64,000 nucleotides of DNA from Hepsetus odoe (taxonomy: Eukaryota > Chordata > Actinopteri > Characiformes > Hepsetidae), in assembly GCA_017165825.1 (NCBI GenBank), contig CM029366.1, positions 28,798,801-28,862,800 on the forward strand, read 5' to 3'. The notes under the pieces are model-generated. The model was not told the DNA's origin and ran no database searches. It worked only from the letters and a program-made list of their open reading frames with translations. Within the stretch, counting starts at the first letter, position 1, and every line of letters starts with the position of its first letter. This document shows positions 1 through 10,463 of the stretch, piece after piece. The translations under genes were made by a program, and so were the position numbers.

Positions 1-373
1 TCATTTCCATCCTTTTAGCAACATCTACAACCATCTGTCCTTCAGCATTCCTCTCTTTGACATCATACCTACCCATCACCTCCTCATCACTTCTACTCTC
101 CTTCTCTTCTCCTGTCTCCAGACATTCCAGACATTCTTCACCTTTGGCCAACATTAGCTCAATTTCCACCCGCAGCCTGTTAGCTAACAGTACTGGTAGT
201 GGTCATTGTTAACCTGGACCTTGGCCAATCCAGTATAGGAATATGTTTTTCATGTCTGTATATTTAATATGATCAAAGTTTTACACCGGATGCCCTTCCT
301 GTAAACCTCCCTGCTTATCCGGGCTTGGGAACAACGTGAAGAAATACACCCTGGTGTGCACCCTTGTGCAACC
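1..373 (-). mobile_element. RTE-type LINE, internally deleted copy running off the left edge
   Basis: Read on the minus strand, bases 1 to about 100 encode a piece of an RTE-clade endonuclease with the recognisable stretch KERNAEGQMVVD. From about 110 to 373 the sequence matches the 5' untranslated region of the second LINE copy that ends near 6935: both share the blocks 'gttagctaacagta'/'gttaacagcaatgg', 'ttttacac.g.atgcccttcct' and 'gaagaaatacac'. The N-terminal part of the endonuclease, which should lie between these two blocks, is missing, so this copy carries an internal deletion. The rest of the element lies outside the window. The match is by eye. Confidence 0.75.
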
Positions 374-1929
374 CTAGTGGCTTGGTTATTAACACTTCAT
401 TCAACTACATGATGTAATTGTAGGTTCCCCTGGAAAAGAGTGCCTGCCTAATGCATAAATGTAACAGTTGCCCAGTGAAATGAGCTCAGTCCTTCTCCAG
501 AACACTCAGCCCACTTGCTGCATCATTATAATTACTACCTTTAGTGCTCACTCACTGTTGTGTCGACCACCCTGAAATTTTTTCCCCTTTAAGCTGTGGA
601 ACACTTCCCTGCTGAGTAGTTTATGGAATGTTTAAACTGTTCATTCAGAAGAGAGGGCCTTTGCCAGGATATAATTTTTTTTTTGCCTTTATTTGCTGGA
701 CTCAGAGGCTGGAACAGGAGTAGTGTTTGGCATATGTTTCTTTTTGCTTTTATCTGGTATTCCATTGGGCTTTCTGCTCATATTAGAAAAATGTGTTTAT
801 TTAATCTCCTTTAAATCATTTGAGCTGTGGTGTATTTGGCTCTATCTTTCTTGGAAAGACAATAGGAGATAATTTGGTTTTGCAGTCTGTGATGAAACAA
901 CATAAAGACCCAGTGAAACAGCTGTAGAAGTCAGTAAAGTTAGTTTCCACGCTTAAACAATGCCCCCAAGGTTTCAGTATGTTGGATGCTGACTTGATTT
1001 GACTTTTGAAGCAGTTTCTTACCATGGTGTGTCCCATGCTGTTATGTTCAGTTTTATGTGGCTTGAGCTGGTCTGAGTGAGGAATAAATCAGAGAGGAAG
1101 AGAGAACTTGGCTGAGATATTAATCCTTCAGATAATGTTGAATGCTCCTTTACATTAGTCCATTCATTTAATTACAGCTATCCCAAGCAGAAGGTTCACA
1201 GCGTGTGTGATAACCATCCCCAATCGGGGCGCTGAATGACAAAGCCAAAGCCCGAGGTTCTTTTTTTTTTCCTCTCTCTCTTCTAGCTCTCGTTCTCTCC
1301 ACGCTGGAGTGACTCACAGTGGCCAGGATTTTGAACGCGTCTATAACTTTAATTAGATGTTTAGTCCAATTAAGAGTGAGCTCTTGCCAAAACACATCAA
1401 ATGCAGACTGGTTATATCACACTGAGGCAGAGGTCAGCGTCACAGTATGAGCAAGAAGGAGTTAGAGGAGAGGAGGAGAAATGATAAGAGCGGACAGAAA
1501 CAGACGGTGAAGAAGAGAGGATAAAACGGAAGAGTGGGGACATGGTACAGTACAGCCAAGAGAGGAAAAAAAAGAGAGAGACAGAGAGATTATTAAAACC
1601 CTTATCCCCTCGACCCTTTTCAAGAAGCCCACTGTGAATTTAAAAAAGTGAGCACAGAGCACATTAAAGGCACATGTAAGTGGCAGAATGATTCGCCTGG
1701 GAGTCTAGCAGCAGCGGCCTCTAATCAGACTTAGTGGAACCAGCCGTGTCCTCCAGGATAAGTAACTGAAACCCCAAAAAACTTGCTCTCCTCTCTGGAT
1801 CTCCTTTAATCGTTTTGAAGAGTGCCACTGAGAAGGAACCAAAGTTGTTTGTATGGAGTCTCCTTTGAGCATAAACATTGCCTGAGAAGCATTTTGTCCT
1901 TGCTGTCACTTTGTCTTTGTATGTATGAG

Positions 1930-1932
<3 letters not shown>
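374..1932. other. cdh22 intron sequence upstream of the first visible exon
   Basis: I see no exon or named repeat here apart from a possible SINE tail near 430-475 (a degenerate version of the 'gtctgctaaatgc...gtaaatgtaa' ending). The block 1150-1400 is unusually free of repeats and carries TAATTA-type motifs; it is listed separately as a possible regulatory element. The preceding cadherin exon, expected to encode the start of the fifth cadherin domain, was not found and probably lies left of the window. Confidence 0.5.
1150..1400. promoter_or_regulatory. possible conserved non-coding element, intronic
   Basis: The block lacks repeat signatures and contains several homeodomain-core motifs (TTTAATTAC near 1167, CTTTAATTAGATG near 1348, CCAATTAAGAG near 1366), with a short pyrimidine tract in the middle. 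The call rests only on base composition and motif density; no comparison with other genomes was possible. Confidence 0.25.
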
Positions 1933-1981
<49 letters not shown>

Positions 1982-1999
1982 TGTGTGCGTGTGCTTGTG
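1933..1999. repeat. (GA)n microsatellite followed by a short (GT)n tract
   Basis: About 47 bases of uninterrupted GA dinucleotides run into GTGTGTGTGCGTGTGC. The apparent reading frames through it (poly-Leu-Ser or poly-Arg-Glu) are artefacts of the repeat. Confidence 0.97.
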
Positions 2000-2666
2000 T
2001 AAGAGAGGGCGAGTGTGTGCCATTGCGTTTCTTTATTTCCTGTAAGTGCGCTTCCCTTTATTTGTTGGCGCGTCTTTGTGTGAGTGTCCCTTGCTGACTT
2101 TGTTCATACTTTAAGGGGTGGCTCGGAATGGGGAAAAAAGACAGAAGATTTGAACAGGGAAGTATTTCAGTCCTCTCTAATTTCCAATTTGGATTTCCTC
2201 AGCCTCCCTGAAGAGTGACATAAATACTGCATGAGCCTTTTGAGGAGCGTGTAATGAGAAAAAAGCAATAAGTGAACATGGGAATTTCAACTTGATTGTC
2301 TAGAGTGCTGTCTGCTCTCCTTCCTCTCTCTCTCTCCCCTATTTCACTTCTTTAAACACGTCCATCTGTTGATTTACAGGATCTGCTAATTTAATAACTG
2401 GACCTGATTTCCAAAAACACCCTTTCCGCAAGTGCTCCCACTTTGACTCTTTCACCCACTTCCATGCCCACTGTTCTTGATTTACGGCAAAAATGTGATT
2501 CATCAAGAAGTGCTCAGAGCTCTTGGAGCTCTCTACAGTGGCAGTAATAGAGAGCCAATGTGCAAATTACCATCATGACCAAGTCGTGATATGAGAAGAA
2601 AATGACAGAGGATTAGTCATTTTTTCTTTCTGTTCTCATTTTCGCTCTTTTTCCCCCCTCCTCCAG
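2000..2666. other. intron 3' segment and splice acceptor of the first visible cdh22 exon
   Basis: Unique-looking intron sequence with no repeat I recognise. It ends in a strong polypyrimidine tract (about 2640-2662) and the acceptor CTCCAG at 2661-2666, directly before the coding exon. Confidence 0.75.
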
Positions 2667-2784
2667 CTCATTCACACCATCAGCGTGGTGGACCGAGACG
2701 AACCTCAGTCTGGCCACCGCTTCTATTTCACACTTGCACCTGAAGCCTCCAACAACCGCCATTTCACACTGTGGGACATCAAAG
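2667..2784 (+). CDS. cdh22: cadherin-22, exon encoding part of the fifth cadherin domain (EC5)
   Basis: This exon is 118 bp, a length I recall for the equivalent exon of type II cadherin genes, and carries 39 whole codons plus one base (phase 0 in, phase 1 out). It starts LIHTISVVDRDEPQSGHRF and ends near WDIK. The DRDEP segment is the acidic calcium-binding type motif of cadherin repeats, and the wording is closest to CDH22 (PB-cadherin) among the type II cadherins I remember. The acceptor is a strong pyrimidine tract ending CTCCAG; the donor is AAAG/gtgaga. The final G joins the next exon to make an Asp codon. Role: calcium-dependent cell-cell adhesion at the plasma membrane, with this part outside the cell near the membrane. 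The upstream exons that would carry EC1 to EC4 are not in the window. Confidence in a type II cadherin is very high and in cdh22 itself high. Confidence 0.93.
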
Positions 2785-3358
2785 GTGAGAATTATGTTAA
2801 TTATTATCAGACCGGTTAACATTAAAGCATAGAATGTTAGACAATGGATGGATAAAAAAAGAAGTTGCCTTTATTCTTTCATATTTTTATGCTGAAATCT
2901 GACAGCAAAAATAAATTCTTCACATTATCTCAGCAGTATTATTCTGAAGCATCTACTGTGTTCTGTGCTGTGTGGTCACAATGACAAATAGTCACTTTCA
3001 CTTTGCTTTCATGCAGAATGTGTTAGACGTGGTTTAAACTGAACATGAATGTTAAGTTCTTTGTAAACTGAAAGCATCAGCAGTATCTAATGAATGCAAC
3101 GATGGCTGCATGTTCCTGCCTCTTCTGTGATCTGCTGTGTTCACTTGTACAGCTTGTGGATTCTTCTTATGGTACAGGATACAGAGGTATCTTACTGTTG
3201 CTTTTGTTAGTTTGCTGCTCTTTTATCCACAGTTCTCGTCCAAAAAATTGTCCAGTTTAACAGGACAAAAGTGTCCCCCACTGTTAATGTTATCGATATG
3301 TAAATGATACTTCCAGACTTGACACTCTTAAGTGAAATTATAAAAATAGATAGATAGC

Positions 3359-3592
3359 TGAAAGTGACCGGTTGTCATAGTGAAACACAGCAGAGCACAC
3401 GGAGAAACACAATCTCTGCATTTTACCCAAACACACTGTGCAGCAGGGGGCAATCTTAAAGCACCTGGGGAGAAGTGATGGGGATGGTACCTTGCTCAAG
3501 GGTACCTCAGGGTAACCTACTGGTCTGGGATTCAAACCACTACCTTCCAATTCTGGGACAAACGCCTTAACCACTAGGCCACCACTGCCCCA
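3359..3592 (-). repeat. tRNA-derived SINE (family A), near full length
   Basis: Read on the minus strand it has a tRNA-like head with a box A-like segment (GTGGCCTAGTGGTTAAGG) and a box B-like segment (GGTTTGAATCCC), then a body containing CCTTGAGCAAGGTACC and CCCCTGCTGCAC, and a tail ending in GTCACTTTCA. At least twelve relatives in this window share the same order of blocks. 'Family A' is my own label. Confidence 0.88.
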
Positions 3593-4009
3593 TAGCTTGG
3601 CAGTTGCTGCTTATTCATCATGACAGCCATCAATTAACCTTTAAAAGCTGAAGAGGTGAAAGTAGACTTTAATATCACTAATACTCTCATAATTACACAA
3701 TTATACACAGTGAGTTACACACTGAGTTACAAGCAAGAAATAATCGAACTCCAAAACCCAAAGGTAACTGCTGAAGTTACGAACAGTAAGGATTCTACTG
3801 ACACTTTAAGTGGACGTATTTATGCCTCTACTTAAAAGGACCATTAGTTATTACTTTTGCCTCATTTACAGCTGAAATATTGAAAATGAAGCTGAAATTA
3901 AAAAAGCAGATTGAAACATCTTCTCGTTTAATTGTGCAAATAACAAGAGATAATTGTTTTTACACATACCCTTTTTTTTTCCTTTTGGCATTTCTCCCAA
4001 ATGCTACCA

Positions 4010-6935
4010 TCTTGCAACTTCTTTTTCTTTTGGCTGCTCCCATTTAAGGGTCACCACAATGGATCAACCATCTCCATTTCTTCCGGTCCTCTGCGTCTTC
4101 CTGCTTAAAACCAACCATCTGCATGTACTCTCTCACCACGTCCATAAAACTCCTCTAAGGTCTTCCTTTTTTTCTCTTTCCTGGCAGCTCCATCTTCAAC
4201 ATCCTCCTTCCAATATAATCCTCGTCTCTCCTCTGCACATGTCCAAACCAACGCAACCTTGCTTCTCATACTTTGCTCCAAGACATCTAACCAAAGCTGT
4301 CCCTCTAATATACTCATTTCTAATCCTGTCCGTCCTCGTCACACCCAACAAAAATCTCAGCATCTTTAACTCCGATACCTCCATCTCTGCCTCCTGCCTT
4401 TTCGTCAGTGCCATCGTCTCCAACCCATACAACATAGTCGGTCTCACCACTGTCCTGTAACTTCCTTTTTACTCTAGCTGGTACCCATCTGTCACAATTC
4501 ACTCCGGCCACTCTTCTCCACCCATTCCAACCTGCCTGCACTCTCTTCTTCACCTCTCTTCCACACTCGTCGTTATTCTGAACTGTTGATCCTAAATATT
4601 TAAACTCCTCCACCTTTGTCACCTCTACTCTCTGCATCCTAACCACTCCACTTTCCTCCCTTTTATTCACACTCATGTATTCTGTCTTTGACCTACTCAC
4701 TTTCATTTCTTCTCCTCTCTAGAGCATATCTTCACCTCTCCAGGTTCTCCTCAAGCTGCTCCCTACTCTCACTACAGATCACAATGTCATCAGCAAACAT
4801 CATCGTCCACAGAGACTCCTATCTAACCTCATCCGTCAACCTGTCCATTACTATTGCAAACAAGAATGGGCTCAGCGCTGATCCTTGATGTAATCCAACC
4901 TCTGCCTTAAATGCATCCATCACTCCCACTGCAGATCTCACCACTGTTACACTGCTATCATACATATCCTGAACTACTCTCATATACTTCTCTGTAACAC
5001 CAGGCTTCCTCATACAAAACCACAACTCCTCTCTAGGCACCCTGTCTTATGCTTTCTCCAAGTCCACAAAGGCACAATGCAGCTCCTTCTGACCTTCTCT
5101 GTACTTCTCCATCAACACCCTCAGAGCAAACATTGCATCTGTAGTGCTCTTTCTCGGCATAAAATCATACTCCTGTTCACTAATGTTCACCTCTTTTCTT
5201 AACCTAACTTCCACGACTCTCCCATAACTTCATGCTGTGGCTGATCATCTTTATCCCTCTATAGTTATTACAGCTCTTCTTGAAAACTGGTACCAGTACA
5301 CTTCACTTTAAACAATCTGGTCACAAACTCAACTGCCATCTCCACTAAACACCTCCATGCTTCCACTGGTATGTCATCCATTCCAACAGCCTTTCCATTC
5401 TTCATTCTCTTCATCTCTGCCCTTACTTCCATCTTAATTATTTGCTGCACTTCCTGGTTTACTATCGTCACATCATCCAGTCTTCTCTCTCTCTCATTTT
5501 CTTCATTCATAAGCCCCTCACACACTCTGTTCACCTGTGAGTACATTTCCATTTCTATCTTTAATCACCCTGACCTGTTGCACATCTTTCCCAGATCTGT
5601 CTCTCTGTCTAGCCAATCGGTAAAGGTCCTTTTCTCCCTCCTTACTGTCCAACCTCTCATACAATTCACCAACCACCTTATCTTTGGCCTTCGCCACTGC
5701 TTTCTTCACCCTGCTTTTCATCTCCTTGTACATCTGTCTATTTTCTTCATCTCTCTGACTGTCCCACTTCTTCTTTGCCTCCCTTTTCTTCTGTATACAC
5801 TCCTGTATTTCTTGGTTCCACCACCAGGTTTCCTTATCCTCCTTCTTCCTTCCAGACGTCACACCAAGTACATTTCTAGCCGTCTGCCTTATCACTTCTG
5901 CAGTAGTTTCCTAGAAGTACGGTAGCTCTTCAACACCTCCCAGTGCCCGTGTTAACTCCTGCCTGAATTCTACCATGCAGTCCTCCTTCTTCGGCTTCCA
6001 CCACTTGATCCTCAACTCTGTCCTCACTTTCCCCCTCTTCTTGACCTCCAAGGTCATCCTACAGACCACCATCCTATGCTGTATAGCTACACTCTCCCCT
6101 GTCACTACTTTGCAGTCTCCAATCTCCTTCAGACTGACCCTCCTGCAAAGGATATAATCCACCTGTGAGCATCTTCCTCCACTCTTATACGTCACCCTGT
6201 GCTCCTCCCTCTTCTGCACCAATCACCACTCTCTCTCCCCTGGGTTCACTCTCTATCACTTCATCTAACTGTCTCCAGAATTCTTCTTTCTCTTCCATCT
6301 CACAACCAACTTGTGGAGCATAAGCACTAACAGCATTCATCATCACACCTTCAACTTCCAGCTTCAAACTCATCACCCTCCCTGACACCCTCTTCACCTC
6401 CAAAACACTCTTCACATTCTCTTCCTTCAGGATAACACCTCCCCCATTCCTCCTTCCATCCACAGCATTGTAGAACAGTTTAAACCCTCCTCCAATACAC
6501 CCGGCCTTACTACCCTTCCATCTAGTCTCTTGCGCACACAAAATGTTAACCTTTCTTCTCTCCATCATGTCAGCTAATTCTCTACCTTTACTAGTCATGC
6601 TGCCACCATTCGAAGTCCCTACCCTCACTTCCACTCTCCTCTCCTTCTTTCTCTCCTTCTCCCTCTGGACATGTCTTCCTCCTTCTTTTCTCCTTCTCCT
6701 TTGGCCAACAGTAGTCCAATTTCCACTAGCACCCTGTAGGTTAACAGCAATGGTGGCGGTCGTTGTTAACTCGGGCCTCGACTGATCCGGTATGGAATTC
6801 TGTATTGTTGTCCGCATATTGATTTGGCAAAATTTTACACTGAATGCCCTTCCTGACATAACCCCCTCCGCATTTACCCAGGCTTACGACCAGCATGAAG
6901 AAATACACTGACTTGTGCATCCCTAGTGTCTGCGT
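4010..6935 (-). mobile_element. RTE-clade LINE retrotransposon, nearly full length, inactivated
   Basis: The element reads on the minus strand: a 5' untranslated region (about 6935 to 6700), an apurinic-type endonuclease, a linker, a reverse transcriptase and a 3' end near 4010-4030 (GGCTGCTCCC block in plus orientation CTTTTGGCTGCTCCC). The overall length of about 2.9 kb is close to what I expect for RTE elements. Broken reading frames, an internal deletion in the endonuclease and a stop codon in the reverse transcriptase show it is dead. It sits inside a cdh22 intron in antisense orientation. Closely related pieces lie at 1-373, about 17411-17550 and 46525-46620. Assignment to RTE rather than another LINE clade is from remembered protein wording and is not tested by phylogeny. 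Confidence 0.88.
4105..6859 (-). pseudogene. LINE endonuclease-reverse transcriptase ORF, broken
   Basis: Fragments in order on the minus strand are as follows. An endonuclease N-terminal half lies at about 6680-6220 (NILCAQETRWKGSK, then NAVSAYAPQVGCE). A C-terminal endonuclease piece lies at 6222-5911 (HRVTYKSGGRCSQVDYILCR). A linker lies at 5895-5518 (KEDKETWWWNQEIQE). The reverse transcriptase starts near 5552 (NGKAVGMDDIPVEAW). A motif A-like segment FVDLEKA near 5050-5070 is followed at once by a TAA stop (5047-5049) where a Tyr codon is usual. A palm segment lies at 5040-4819 (GLHQGSALSPFLFA), with the FADD catalytic box at 4786-4797. C-terminal pieces lie at 4706-4105. The join at about 6217 runs from 'RVVIGA' straight to 'QKREEHRVTY', so the stretch that should hold the catalytic Asp-Asn core is deleted. 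Several frame changes occur. It cannot make an active protein. Confidence 0.87.
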
Positions 6936-6964
6936 TGCTGCTGCCACGAAGCTAAACAGCATTA

Positions 6965-9350
6965 TTCGTTATTATTTTTAGCATATTATAATAGCGTTAG
7001 CTAATAAATAATTAGTTATAATTTATTAGCACGAAGCTCTTTAAAGCTATATGTGTGAGTGAATGTGATGCTTGGCTAAATCAAGATTGATACTGATCTG
7101 ACACAATGAAAATGTCAGGCGTGAGAGCCAGGGAAATGTCAGCGGTGCGGGTGAGGCCAGCTTGGGGTGTATACATCCATATAAACACACAGATGCCTGA
7201 ACATGACATATGGCCTTGGCATCTGGAGGGACTGTACACATTTGTTGACACACTCATTGCATGCATGTATACATGTGTTCTACACACTCTGAGATATCTC
7301 TCCTTTGCTTTCTATCTCTCACTCTCTCTCAAAGCCACATTTTCTAACCCCCCCCTCCATACTTCTGATTCCATGGACACATTTGTCAACCTGTCAGATT
7401 GGATCTGTCACTTTTCCCTTTCACCATGGCGGCTTCACATTGCATTCTGTCTCCCTGCGTTTTGACACATGAGGACAAACATGCACTTTTTTCATGACTG
7501 AAAACTTTTCAGGCAGGGAAAGAAGTGCATGAAACTATTCTTTGTTGTCGAAAAAACAGCTCCTCTGAAATATTATCATTTTAAGTTTTACTCTGTGCTT
7601 TGAATGACAGCGTCTCGTTCTTTAACATGCACCTTTAGATGTTCAGACAATAATATTTATTGCTATTTTTCATTTTAGACAATGCAAGTGAAGGTCAGTA
7701 TCTCTGTGCAGATGATCTGTTTCATTCACCACATGTATGTGGATGTTTGGACTGCCCTGGAGCAGTGAATCGAGGCTCTGCAGGGAGCAAACTCAAATAT
7801 TCCAAATTCTACCCGTGGTAATGAACAATATTTTTATATGTTTTCCTGAATTTAATATATTTGGGAGAGAAAAAAAAGCTAAATGTGCATACATTTAGGT
7901 GGCAGCTCCCCTGGGTGTCTTGCGAGAACCTTTATTTGATGCATATTTTCTTGTTAACAGGCTTATGTTTCTGGATAAAAATCATAAAACATGTATCTTG
8001 TTTATGCATGTGTTGCATACATTGACCTTTATGATGGGACAGAGGTTAATGATGCTTTCTGAAGACACATCAGTGCAGATGATGCTTCTGTTGCAAATTC
8101 TCCGTCAGATACCTCGATAATCTCATGGCTGTTGAGTGTAACTGCAAGTCCCCTGAGACGATTGTAAGGGACCCATAATTTATCATGTCCTAGAATTGAC
8201 TACACATGACTTAAATTCATGCCTCATCAGTCAAATAAGCTCTCTGACCTTGTGAAAACTAACACTGGAGCAACTGAAAGGTGCTTATTACATGTCACAT
8301 TTTATTACTGGAAAAACAACAGCTGTGCCCAAACCTTCGCATAAAACTGCAAATGTACACTTTTTCTGTTGTCTATATGTTTTCTAGCCTTTTCAAAATT
8401 TCATTTATGATTTGTGTTTCAACAGCTTCCGTTTACTTACACCAACATTAGCATCAAACATTAAGCCTGAGTACATACTTCAGTTCTCTCCACTTTCACT
8501 TATAAAAGTTAACGACACAAATGAATCTTAGGACTTTCATTATTTACCAGCAACTATTAGAGTAGATCGAAGAAACTAGATGAATTATAGATTGCACTTT
8601 TTGTCATAAGACTTCAGTTGTATCCATTAAAAAGAATACATTATTCTTCAGTAGTTTATGCCTTCTCAGCTGGCACTTTATTTTGCCTGACTATATGCAG
8701 TTCACGCTTAACGTTAAGGATTTGGAAACAGATTTGTGCCTCACAGAGCCATGTTCTGTATTTATGAGAGTAACAGTGTCTGTGAAAGAAGATTTAGTGG
8801 AAGAGTCAACGCACAATGTCACAACGCTTTTACTCAGCGAAACCTGCCTTTGCCCCAAACAGATCTAGTAATATGAGCTGCTCACATGTGATATATGCCT
8901 TCAGTGATGGATGGCTCTGGTGTATATTTGCAAGTCTGGTGCAGTTTGGCTCATACTTTTCCCAGTGCTTTGCTGTTCATCAACCAAACATGCACTCATA
9001 TATCCACATCTCACTATCACTATCTGCTAGCTTGTTGGGCATTTAGCCTGTTCCACTGTTATTTATCTTTACAGCTCTACTTAGGGGCAAATATCAGTTA
9101 TGAAAGGAAAGAGTAAACGTAGTAGGTTTTGTATGGATTATCTTGAAACCTTCAAATGATAAGATCTTGCTTTTGGGGACGATTACAATAAGTGCTTTGG
9201 ACAATTTCATAATGAATTAGATAAATCCAACTTTGAAGAATGAGATGTAGGATGCACCACAGCATTATAATGAAGAGATTGAATACTTATTAATGGTATG
9301 TTCCAGTGAAACTCCTGCTGCAGACTAATAAGGAATAATGGACTGAATAT
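6965..9350. other. cdh22 intron sequence with no recognised element
   Basis: I see no exon, RNA gene or named repeat. Open frames here (for example 7106-7465 and 8816-9046) are short, lack splice context and show no family resemblance. Short AT-rich and TC-rich patches are present. Confidence 0.5.
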
Positions 9351-9352
9351 AC

Positions 9353-9901
9353 ACAGTACTGTGCAAAAGTTTTAGGCAGGTGTGAAAAAATGCTGTAACA
9401 AAGAATGCTTTCAGAAATGGAAGTGTTAATCATTTATTTTCACCAATCAACAAAATGCAGTGAATGAACAAAAGAGAAATCTAAATCAAATCAGTATTTG
9501 GTGTGACCACCCTTTGCCTTCAAAACAGCATCAATTCTTCTAGGCACACTTGCACACAGTTTTTGAAGGAACTCGGCTGGTAGGTTGTTCCAAACACGAC
9601 TTTGTTTCTCCTCCGTGTGACATTGATGATCATCAGCACCTGTTTGGTAAAACTGGTTGATCAAACACCGACTATAATCCTACAGAATCCCTGACTTTGT
9701 GCAAGTGTACCTAGAAGAACTGATGCTGGTTTGAAGGCAAAAGGTAGTAACACCAAATATTGATTTGATTTAGATTTTTCTTTTGTTTGCTCACTTTGCA
9801 TTTTGTAAATTGATAAAAATAAACAATCATGATTTATATTTCTGAAAGCATTCTTTGTTTACAGCATTTTTTCACACCTGCCTAAAACTTTTGCACAGTA
9901 C

Positions 9902-9904
<3 letters not shown>
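9353..9904. mobile_element. Tc1/mariner-like element with long inverted repeats and no transposase (internally deleted)
   Basis: The left end ACAGTACTGTGCAAAAG is matched in inverse at the right end (CTTTTGCACAGTACTGT), and the match continues inward through 'ttttaggcaggtgtgaaaaaatgctgtaa'-type sequence. Inner blocks around 9480-9555 and 9700-9780 are also inverse copies of each other, so the arms are about 200 bp around a short middle. The terminal and inner blocks correspond to the ends of a Tc1-like transposon common in fish, with the whole transposase gene missing. A clear TA target duplication is visible only on the right side. The element lies in a cdh22 intron, directly next to a (TA)n tract. 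Confidence 0.85.

Positions 9905-9988
<84 letters not shown>
9905..9988. repeat. (TA)n microsatellite
   Basis: About 84 bases of TA dinucleotides with one interruption abut the right end of the Tc1-like element. Growth from the TA target site of the transposon is plausible. Confidence 0.97.
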
Positions 9989-9992
<4 letters not shown>

Positions 9993-10211
9993 AATATAAA
10001 ATATAGTTTAATATTGCACTCAGCATAAGAGCAATAAATACATTGAACAATCATAAACTTTAGCTTTCTTCAGTCAACAGAAAATAATCAATGAGGGAAT
10101 TTTTCAACATATCGTAGCTTTAATGTTAACATTTCTGAAAGGGCACTAACACCACTGGCATTTTAGCAACAATCAACTCTTCCTCTTCTCTTGCCTCACA
10201 TTGCTCTGCAG

Positions 10212-10463
10212 ACAACACGGCGGGCATAAGGACTCAGCGATCAGGTTTCAACCGGCAGGAGCAGAATGTGTACCTGTTGCCTATTCAGGTGGTGGACAGT
10301 GGACCCCCAGCTTTGAGCAGTACTGGGACCTTCACTATCCGTGTGTGTGGCTGCGACACGGTAGGAAACATCCAGTCCTGCAATGCCACAGCCTTCGTCA
10401 TGTCTGCAGCGCTTAGCCCTGGAGCTCTCATCGCCCTGCTGGTCTGCATGCTCATCCTTATAG
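10212..10463 (+). CDS. cdh22: cadherin-22, exon encoding the end of EC5 and most of the membrane helix
   Basis: This exon is 252 bp, the length I recall for this exon in type II cadherins. It is phase 1 at both ends, so the reading frame runs from the 118 bp exon and into the last exon without a break. The first whole wording is DNTAGIRTQRSGFNRQEQ, then a hydrophobic strand LLPIQVVDSGPP and the type II hallmark RVCGCD...NIQSCNAT. Numbering the visible protein from 1, the three cysteines are residues 85, 87 and 96 (three of the four expected in EC5), and NAT at 97-99 is a possible N-glycosylation site. The membrane helix starts near residue 107 (LSPGALIALLVCMLILI) and is split by the intron. 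Acceptor is tgctctgcag, donor is ATAG/gtaaga. The match to CDH22 is strongest here. Confidence 0.96.

Larger units (their letters stand above)
2785..10211 (+). other. cdh22 intron between the EC5 exon and the EC5/transmembrane exon
   Basis: The intron of 7427 bp starts gtgaga and ends gctctgcag. It carries a minus-strand SINE (3359-3592), a minus-strand RTE LINE (about 4010-6935), an internally deleted Tc1-like element (9353-9904) and a (TA)n tract. The stretches 2793-3355, 3600-4005 and 6965-9350 show no gene or named repeat. An open frame at 3954-4460 and others nearby are antisense to the LINE. Confidence 0.9.

Noticed and set aside
1721..2097. Open frames on both strands across 1.8-2.1 kb
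   Set aside because: They pass through the (GA)n/(GT)n microsatellite and encode only Ser-Leu or Arg-Glu runs there.
3359..3592. Possible functional tRNA gene because of A and B box-like motifs
   Set aside because: The sequence cannot fold into a tRNA cloverleaf as written and matches the head of a repeated SINE; the same holds for all other family A and B copies.
5371..5925. 184-codon plus-strand frame rich in Phe, Leu and Ser
   Set aside because: It is the antisense of the LINE reverse transcriptase and linker; the minus strand gives the recognisable protein.
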